Assembly (NCBI RefSeq): GCF_900110215.1
Contig: NZ_FOCX01000002.1
Location: 186,001 to 250,000, forward strand
Direction of reading: 5' to 3'
From: Halorientalis persicus
GTDB lineage: Archaea; Halobacteriota; Halobacteria; Halobacteriales; Haloarculaceae
Length of the DNA stretch: 64,000 nt
Part shown: positions 54,821 through 64,000 of the stretch, in pieces
Layout of the letters: the number at the start of each line of letters is the position of its first letter
Position numbering within the stretch: position 1 is the first letter of the stretch
Made by a program: the position numbers and the translations under genes
The notes under the pieces: generated by a model
Database searches by the model: none
Told to the model about the DNA's origin: nothing
The model's input: only the letters and a program-made list of their open reading frames with translations

Positions 54821-56107
54821 CTACTCCGGCGGCGTCACCGGCGGCGTGGGGTCCGGCGTCGGGGTGGGGACCGGACCACCGGACTCGCCCTCGCAGAACG
54901 CCGTGACGGCACCGTCGCCGGTTCCGACCAGGAGCAGGTTGCCCGTCACCGCGGGCGTCTCGTAGTTCCCGTATTGTTCCCGGTAGACCCAGATTCGATC
55001 GCCGCCGGAGTTCAGGGCCTCGACCACGTCGTCGGTCGCGACGTAGACCGCCCCGTCGGCGACCGCAGTCCCGTGCACGTCGCGGTCGTCGTACGAGCGA
55101 CACCACTGGAGGTCGCCGTCGGGTCTGTCGAGGACGTACAGGTTCCCTCCGGCAGCCTCGGTCCGGACGGAACCGACGACGACACGGTCGGCCGTGACCG
55201 CCGGGACGCGGAAGTCCTCGGTCGCGCCCTCGAACACCCACTCCCGGGTCCCGTCAGCCAGCGCGTAGGCCGCGACGGTCCCGAGTTCGCCGATGTAGGC
55301 GGTCCCGTCGCGAATCGCGATCGAACCGTAGGGCGTGGTGTCCTCGACGCGCCACCGTTCGGTCCCGTCGGCCGTCGAGAGCGCTCGGAACGGGCTGTCG
55401 CCGAGCAACAGCGTCTCCCCCGTAGCGGCCCCGACCTGGTTGCCGTCTGCGGTCCACCGCCGGTCCCCGGACGCGATCTCGACGGCGTGGATGCCGTTGC
55501 GACCGTTGGCGAACACCGCTCTGTCGGTCGCGACGACGTTCCCGTCGTGGTCGAACTCGCCGTCGCCGTAGAGCCAGCGGCGCTCCCCCGTGGCGGCGTC
55601 GACAGCGTGCAGTCCGTCCGCACCGGGCGCGACGACCAGCGGGTCGTCCCCGACGTCGAGTACCGCGACCTGTCCGCCGGAACTGAGCCGGTCGTACCGC
55701 CACTCGATGGCCCCCGTCGCCGGATCGAGCGCGACCAGCGCGTCCCCCTCGTAGGTGCCGACGTAGACCCGGCCGTCGGCGATTACCGGGTAGCAGTCGT
55801 CGACCGGCCCCTCGGTCCCGGTGTCGGTCGCCTCGAACCGCCAGCCACGGACCACGTCCTCGCGGGGCCCCGGATCGGCCGTCGCGCCAGTGTTTCGCGA
55901 GTCACGCTCACCCTGTGGCCAGTCGTGTGTCGCGTCGGTCACGGCCAGTTCGGCCGTGGCCGCGACGCCGATGGTCGAGGCGAAACTCGTCGGCTCGGTA
56001 CAGTCCCAGTCCGTCCCGGAGCCTGCACACCCCGCGATGGCGACCGCACTCGCGGCCCCCATCGCCTGCAGATAGCGACGCCGCGTCGGCGCGTGGTCCG
56101 TACCCAT
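54821..56107 (-). CDS. Tat-exported beta-propeller lipoprotein (PQQ-like repeats)
   Basis: A 428-residue lipoprotein. A twin-arginine-type RRRYLQ near residue 9 and a lipobox IAGC (Cys27) mark export and lipid anchoring. The body shows repeated blades with phrases like LYVLDRPDGDLQW, YALADGTREWVFEG and VDAATGERRWLYG, the PQQ/quinoprotein-type beta-propeller. No catalytic PQQ residues can be confirmed by eye. It probably serves as a scaffold or sensor on the outer face. Confidence 0.87.
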   Translation of the reverse strand: MGTDHAPTRRRYLQAMGAASAVAIAGCAGSGTDWDCTEPTSFASTIGVAATAELAVTDATHDWPQGERDSRNTGATADPGPREDVVRGWRFEATDTGTEGPVDDCYPVIADGRVYVGTYEGDALVALDPATGAIEWRYDRLSSGGQVAVLDVGDDPLVVAPGADGLHAVDAATGERRWLYGDGEFDHDGNVVATDRAVFANGRNGIHAVEIASGDRRWTADGNQVGAATGETLLLGDSPFRALSTADGTERWRVEDTTPYGSIAIRDGTAYIGELGTVAAYALADGTREWVFEGATEDFRVPAVTADRVVVGSVRTEAAGGNLYVLDRPDGDLQWCRSYDDRDVHGTAVADGAVYVATDDVVEALNSGGDRIWVYREQYGNYETPAVTGNLLLVGTGDGAVTAFCEGESGGPVPTPTPDPTPPVTPPE

Positions 56108-56159
56108 ACCGGACCCCTCTCTGGCCAGTTATTTCAGTCCAGTGATGAGACAGGAGCCG

Positions 56160-58169
56160 TCAGCGCGACCGACGGCGGGCGACGAGTCCCCCGGCGATCA
56201 CCGCGAGAACGGCGACGAGGACGCCGAACCCGGCACCGTCCGCCGCCGTTCCGGTCGCTGTCCCCGCCTGCTCGGTCGGCGGTGCGTCCACGGTTACCGT
56301 CGCCGTCGCGTTGCCGAGGCGGAACCGGTGGACGCCGGCCGCGGGTGCAGTGACGAACGCAACGTCCCGCTCGCCGCCGGGCTGGACGACGACTTCGCGG
56401 GTCGACACCACCGTGTCGTTCCGGTAGAGCGTGAGGGTCCCGGCGGCCGGGATCACGGCGTCGTTGCGGACCCGAGCCGTCAGTTCGAGGGCATCGCCCG
56501 CGGTCAGCCGCGACGCGTTCGCCTGCAGGTCGACGACGGCCGGCGGCGACGGACCCTCGACCGTGACCGTGACCGACCGGGTACCGACCGTGAGCGTGTA
56601 CGTGCCCGGACCGTCGAAGGTGTGCGCGAACGTGAGTCGCCGCTGTTCGCCGGGGTCGATCGACCCGGATCGACCGTCGCGGCGGCGGTCGTCGACCGCG
56701 AAGACGGTGTCGAACTCGCCGGATGCGTCGCCCGTATTCCGGACGATCACGTCGAGCGAGAGTCGTTCGCCGGTCGCGAGTTCGACCGGCTGGCCGGCGT
56801 CGAGCGAGCCGTTGCGGTAGGGCCCGTCGACTCGGTAGCGGTCGGCGGCCGGCGCGAGCGCGTACTCGATGCGCGGAGCCGCTCCCTCGAAGGCCCGCAG
56901 GTGTTCGGTCCGGGTCCACATCGACGGGACGGCGTCGGTCGTGGTGTAACGGTCCGCGAACCGGCCGACCTCGGCATCGGCGACGTCGGCTACGATGGAC
57001 TGGACGGCCGCCGCCGTCAGCGAATCGTCGGCCGCGTTCATTCGCTGGAAGACCCGCTGGAGCGTACGGCCGTCGGTCGCCAGCCGGATCTGTCGGTCGA
57101 GTTCGCCCGCCACGAGCGCGCCTTTCAGGTACGGCGTCCGTCCGGACCAGGTGGCCGGGTCCGCCAGTATCTCGCCGGGATCCGAGCGGGTGTTGCCGGC
57201 CTCGAGCCGTGTGCTGAACGCCCGGAAGCCGATCCGGTCCTGCTCGAGCGACAGCAGGGCGGCGTAGTACGTGGCGCTGGCCTCGGTGAACCAGCGTGTG
57301 CCGTCGTTGCGGTCGTAGGCCTGTCGCGTGTGGACGTACTCGTGGAGCCAGACGTTGTCGGGGACATCGAGCCGCTTGTTGTCCAGTACCCAGAAGGAGT
57401 TGCCACCGGTCTGGAGCCCCTGGACGGACCACTCGACGGCCGTCGTCGGCGCGGCGATCATGAGGACGCTCCCGTCGCGGTCGCCTACCCGCATCGCGCC
57501 CGAGGCCGCCGTCACCGACTCGAAGATGTCACTCCGGGGTTCGGCCAGCGTCGCGGCCGCCGGGACGATCAGCCGGAACCGCTGGCCGTGGGCCCGCCGC
57601 GTATACTCGGCGTGCGGGCCGAGAAACGCCATGGCCTCACTGGCGACACCTTCGCCGTCGATTCGCGTCCGCCGGTCGAGCGTGACGTTCTCGCCGCGCC
57701 AGCTCCAGGAGACGCCGACCTGCGGCGTCCGGACGAGCGCCCACGGACCGGCGTCGACGAAGGTGTAGTCACCCCGTCCGGCCAGCGGTCCCTCGGTGTC
57801 GCGGGTCTCGTTGACCGACAGTCGGTAGGTCAGGCTCGGCGCGTCCGTCCGGCCGTCCCAGGCGTACCGACCGTCCGACGCGGCGAACCCGTCGGTCTCG
57901 ATCACCGTCGCCCGGGCCGGCAGTTCCGTCTCCAGTTCGACCAGATTGTCGGGGTCGTCGAACCGTGCCGTGACCTCGATCTCGCCCGGCCGGTCGGGCG
58001 TCAGGTGCAGGCGTTTCGTGAGTTGCAACGTTCCGCCATCCTGTGCGGTGCCCATCGACACGTTCGCGGCGGGCGCGTCCGCAGCTTCGGCGGTCGCGGG
58101 CCCAGCCACGCCGACACCGAGTGCGATCACCGACAACAGACAGAATACCAGCACGCGTCGTCGTCCCAT
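56160..58169 (-). CDS. Exported M1/M61-like metalloprotease with PGF-CTERM-like anchor
   Basis: A 669-residue secreted protein. The signal peptide is about residues 1-27. The gluzincin motif HEYVH lies at 276-280, with Glu296 in RWFTEASATYY 20 residues later, the spacing of zinc peptidases of the M1/M61 type. The C-terminal half holds two beta-sandwich (CARDB-like) domains. The last ~25 residues read AGFGVLVAVLAVIAGG... plus a basic tail, close to the PGF-CTERM signal processed by archaeosortase; the usual Pro is Ala here. It should be glycosylated and surface-anchored. Confidence 0.83.
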   Translation of the reverse strand: MGRRRVLVFCLLSVIALGVGVAGPATAEAADAPAANVSMGTAQDGGTLQLTKRLHLTPDRPGEIEVTARFDDPDNLVELETELPARATVIETDGFAASDGRYAWDGRTDAPSLTYRLSVNETRDTEGPLAGRGDYTFVDAGPWALVRTPQVGVSWSWRGENVTLDRRTRIDGEGVASEAMAFLGPHAEYTRRAHGQRFRLIVPAAATLAEPRSDIFESVTAASGAMRVGDRDGSVLMIAAPTTAVEWSVQGLQTGGNSFWVLDNKRLDVPDNVWLHEYVHTRQAYDRNDGTRWFTEASATYYAALLSLEQDRIGFRAFSTRLEAGNTRSDPGEILADPATWSGRTPYLKGALVAGELDRQIRLATDGRTLQRVFQRMNAADDSLTAAAVQSIVADVADAEVGRFADRYTTTDAVPSMWTRTEHLRAFEGAAPRIEYALAPAADRYRVDGPYRNGSLDAGQPVELATGERLSLDVIVRNTGDASGEFDTVFAVDDRRRDGRSGSIDPGEQRRLTFAHTFDGPGTYTLTVGTRSVTVTVEGPSPPAVVDLQANASRLTAGDALELTARVRNDAVIPAAGTLTLYRNDTVVSTREVVVQPGGERDVAFVTAPAAGVHRFRLGNATATVTVDAPPTEQAGTATGTAADGAGFGVLVAVLAVIAGGLVARRRSR

Positions 58170-58290
58170 CGGTCACAGCGAGGGACAGCGCGAACTTAGT
58201 TCCGATGGCAGGTGGCGGTGGCTGTGCGGTGCGGTGGGTACGAGCACAGCATCCGCGAGCGCCCGTGGCGCTCGCGGCGGTTTTTCCCCA

Positions 58291-61251
<2,961 letters not shown>

Positions 61252-61255
<4 letters not shown>

Positions 61256-63723
61256 TCCCAGCCGTCGAGGCTCGACGTGGTCCGCTCGACGGCCTGTATC
61301 AGGTGATCGGTGTCGATGTGTGCGTCGGCCCGCATCGCCGTCCGGGCGGCGTTCTCCGCGACGAGTTCGAGGTCGCTGGCCGCGTACTCCTCGGTGCGCT
61401 CGACCACGGCCGACCAGTCGAGGTCGTCGGCCAGCGGCCGATCCCGGAGGTGGACGCCGAGGATTTCGCGGCGGGCGTCGGTGTCCGGCGGCGGCACTTC
61501 GATGCGTTCGTCGAACCGACCCGACCGCCGGATCGCGCCGTCGATGTCTTCGAGCAGGTTGGTCGCGCCGACGACCACCACGTCCTCGCCGACGTCTTCC
61601 AACTCGGCGAGCAACTGGTTGACCATCTGTTGTTCGCTGGTGTTCATCCCCCCGGTCCGGTTCCCGGCGATGGCGTCGATCTCGTCGACGAAGAGGACAC
61701 AGGGGGCGTTGGCCTCGGCGATGGCGAACAGGTCTGCGACGTTCTCCGCGGGCTTGCCCATCCACTTGCTCGTGAGGTCCGCGGGCGTCACGTCGAGGAA
61801 GCTGTGGCCGAGTTCACCGGCCAGTGCGGTCGCCATGTAGGTCTTCCCACAGCCCGGCGGCCCGTAGAGCAGGAGGCCGTTCAGCACGTCCAGCCCGTAG
61901 TCCTCGAAGCGGTCGGGATCGTCGAGGGGTTCGATCACCGTCGCTTCGAGGCGAGCTTTCAGGTCGGTCATCCCACCCACGTCGTCGAAGTCGATACCGG
62001 GATCGGGGTCGACCAGTGACCGGGCGTTCAGGTCCGCGCTGTCGGGCTGTTCGACGTGATCCTCGGCGTCTTCCGGCCCGCCCCAGTTCGGGATGGAAGA
62101 GTCGAGTTCGTCGGCGGCCGCGAGCAGATGTGACTCGCCGATCTCCTCGCCGGCCCGTAGTGCCTTCCGGGCGGCGTTCTCCGCGATCAGTTCGAGGTCG
62201 CTGGCCGCGTAGCCCGCCGTCGTCTCGACGACCCCCTCCAGATCGATTTCGTCGGCCGTCGGACGACCGGCGAGGTGGACCTCGACGATCTCGCGGCGGG
62301 CGTCGGTGTCCGGCGGCGGTACCTCGACGCGCTCGTCGAACCGGCCCGACCGCCGGATCGCGCCGTCCACGTCGTCGACGAGGTTGGTCGCGCCCATCAC
62401 GACCACGTCGTCGTCGCTGGCGCCCTCCAGTTCGGTCAGCAACTGGTTGACCATCTGCTGTTCGCTGGAGTTCATGTTCGCGTCGCCGTCCCGGGTCCCC
62501 GCGATGGCGTCGATCTCGTCGATAAAGAGCAGGCACGGCTGGTTCGCGCGGGCGATCTCGAACAGTTCCTCGACCTTCTGGGCGGGTTCGCCCATGTACT
62601 TGCTCGTCAGGTCGGCGGGACCGATCTCGATGAAGTCGTGACCCACTTCGCCGGCGAGCGCCTCCGCGATGTAGGTCTTCCCACAGCCCGGCGGGCCGTG
62701 CAGGAGGACGCCGTTGACGACGCCGATGCCGTACTCCTCGAACGCCGCGGGGTCTTCGAGCGGGCGGATCACCTTGTGCCGGAGCGTGTCTTTGAGGTCG
62801 TCCATCCCGCCCACGTCGCCAAAGCCCCGTTCGACCTGTTTGGTGACCAGCGACTCGGCGTCCATCTCGACGCCGTCGGGCTGGACGATCTCGTCCTCGC
62901 CGGCCGTATCCTCGCCGCCGAACGAGCGGTCGGGCGAACGGTCCGTGGCGCCGCTGGTTCCGCGATCGTCGCTCCCGCCACCTTCGTTCGAGAGCTGTTT
63001 CTGGACCCGGTCCAGCGAGAGGTCGTAGCCGTACTCGGCCAGCCGGGTCGGGTCGTCCGCGATGAACTCCGAGAGCCAGCCGTGGCGCTTGAACTCCCGT
63101 TCGCTGGCGTCGGGTTCGCGGAAGGCGAGCATGATCGAGTGATCGGCCGTCTCGCCACGGTACTCTGCGAGCCAGAAGGGGAGATAGACCCGCGTGACCT
63201 CGGTCACCTCGTCGAATCCGGCCGGATCGAACTCGCCGGGCAAGCCGTAGTTCTCGCGGAGTTTCTGGAGGAACACGTCGGCCCGATCGCCCCGGCCGGC
63301 GTCGCGCTGGCGCGCCCAGTCGGCGACCCGCTCGGGGATGAGGTCGCCGGCGGTGTCGTTGTCCACCTGAAACTGGAGCAACACGGAGGGACCGAGGCCG
63401 GGGCCGTCCCCGAAGTCGAAGTCGCCGGTCGCGACGTTCTGCAGCTTCCCGGTGTCCTCGGCATAGCGAGAGACGTGGGCGTCGTTGTCCGCCCACAGGC
63501 CGTCGAGGAAGACGGTGTCCTCGCGTTCTTCGCTCCCGAACCACTGGCCCTCGTCGGACTCGTAGCGGACGGTGACCCGGAACACGGGATAGAACACGCG
63601 GTGGAGGCGTTCGAGGCGTTCCGCCTCGCCCAACGGCGTGAGCGTCCGCCCTTCCAGCACGTCCCGCACCGTGTCGGCGTCGGGGAGCCGGTGATCCACG
63701 TAGATGTACGGCGGCAGTGACAT
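61252..63723 (-). CDS. Double-AAA+ ATPase (CDC48-like) with a distinct N-terminal domain
   Basis: An 823-residue AAA+ ATPase. D1 has Walker A GPPGCGKT at 343-350 and Walker B FIDEIDAIAG at about 400-409. D2 has Walker A at 621-628 and FVDEIDAIAG as Walker B. Both carry RRSGRFDE arginine fingers. The first ~240 residues do not look like the Cdc48 double-psi barrel. They end in an Asp/Gly-rich linker (about 245-285). It is expected to remodel or unfold proteins. ATG 63723 overlaps the stop of the next gene (TGATG), so the two are coupled; a GTG three bases earlier is less likely. Confidence 0.9.
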
Positions 63724-64000
63724 CACAGATCACCGCTGCGGATCGCGTCCTCGGCCGCCGACAGCGCCGCCTCGCGGTCGAACTCCTCGACGATGCCGTC
63801 GAGTTCGTCGGGGGAGGCGTCCGCGAGGTCGCGGGCGTGTTCGGTGATCCCCGGCACCGCGCGGATGATGTTGTCGATTATGGGGACCGTCGCGGTCTGA
63901 GCGGAGCGGGAGAGCGGATTCAGGTCGATGACGAGTTCGGTCTTGCCCATCTCCGCGAGGGCTTCGGCGCGGTCGCCGTCTTCGAGGGGGACCAGCACCA
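63723..64000 (-). CDS. 4-phosphopantoate--beta-alanine ligase, C-terminal part (5' end outside window)
   Basis: The visible 92 codons match the C-terminal end of the archaeal phosphopantothenate synthetase (COG1701): VPLEDGDRAEALAEMGK, then DLNPLSRSAQTATVPIIDN. The enzyme joins 4-phosphopantoate to beta-alanine in CoA synthesis. The stop codon TGA (63723-63725) overlaps the AAA gene start. The coaD gene at 22.9 kb belongs to the same pathway. Confidence 0.87.
   Translation of the reverse strand, partial: VLVPLEDGDRAEALAEMGKTELVIDLNPLSRSAQTATVPIIDNIIRAVPGITEHARDLADASPDELDGIVEEFDREAALSAAEDAIRSGDL

Overview
The window is a stretch of a haloarchaeal (class Halobacteria) chromosome. The evidence is a GC-rich sequence with strong GC third-position bias, very acidic predicted proteins, twin-arginine lipoprotein signals, and archaeal signature genes: LonB, thermosome, prefoldin beta, RpoP, L37Ae, the KEOPS subunit Pcc1, AMP phosphorylase, Pth2, split GMP synthase, 4-phosphopantoate--beta-alanine ligase and archaeal CoaD. 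Many genes have a TATA-like element about 25-30 bases before the start codon and no Shine-Dalgarno, as expected for leaderless transcripts. I used this to choose several starts. I cannot name the genus from sequence alone.

Layout. 0-4 kb: LonB protease (3' end cut by the window edge), NadM, a SAM hydrolase and PncC/CinA, three of which touch NAD or SAM salvage. 4.1-6.7 kb: a large secreted lipoprotein with six repeats and a halocyanin domain, preceded by two metal-regulator-like palindromes. 6.8-15 kb: thermosome, amidohydrolase, two glycosyltransferases, methyltransferase, small HTH protein, MBL hydrolase, MoxR ATPase. 15.0-17.3 kb: tRNA-Ser(CGA) followed by repeated copies of its own 3' end, a cytochrome P450, a 73-bp tandem repeat and a small membrane protein. 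17.4-25.6 kb: Zn/Cd-type P-ATPase, enoyl-CoA hydratase, CBS-MaoC fusion, bifunctional nuclease, UspA, CoaD, DUF4112, AMP phosphorylase and two tiny zinc-ribbon genes. 25.7-28.8 kb: an AT-rich orphan gene, a citramalate/isopropylmalate synthase with a long leader, and a DUF192 protein.

28.9-34.2 kb is a sensory block: two paralogous seven-TM histidine kinases in tandem and a chemotaxis transducer. 34.4-39.9 kb: HNH-like protein, GMP synthase subunit A, DUF2070, and a broken surface-protein gene (in-frame TAG plus a frameshift at a G run). 39.9-46.8 kb: the conserved L37Ae-RpoP-Pcc1-prefoldin beta-DUF3194 block, interrupted by a 1,192-residue multi-PAS/GAF regulator and a small HTH gene, then a DUF2103 protein and a lipoprotein. 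46.9-52.7 kb: TruD, phosphoribosyltransferase, a VapBC pair, Pth2, dCTP deaminase with a 75-bp tandem duplication of its tail, a ThiR-like regulator and a methyltransferase. 52.7-58.2 kb: exported proteins, including two unrelated HExxH metalloproteases and a beta-propeller lipoprotein. 58.3-64 kb: Thi4, a third membrane histidine kinase, a double-AAA ATPase with an unfamiliar N-terminal domain, and the 3' end of the phosphopantoate ligase.

The window is mostly housekeeping. No CRISPR array, insertion sequence or rRNA was seen. The most unusual items are the tRNA-Ser 3'-end array, the hairpin element shared by two unrelated gene ends, the operator-flanked repeat/cupredoxin lipoprotein, the regulator insertion in the L37Ae-prefoldin block, and the AT-rich orphan.
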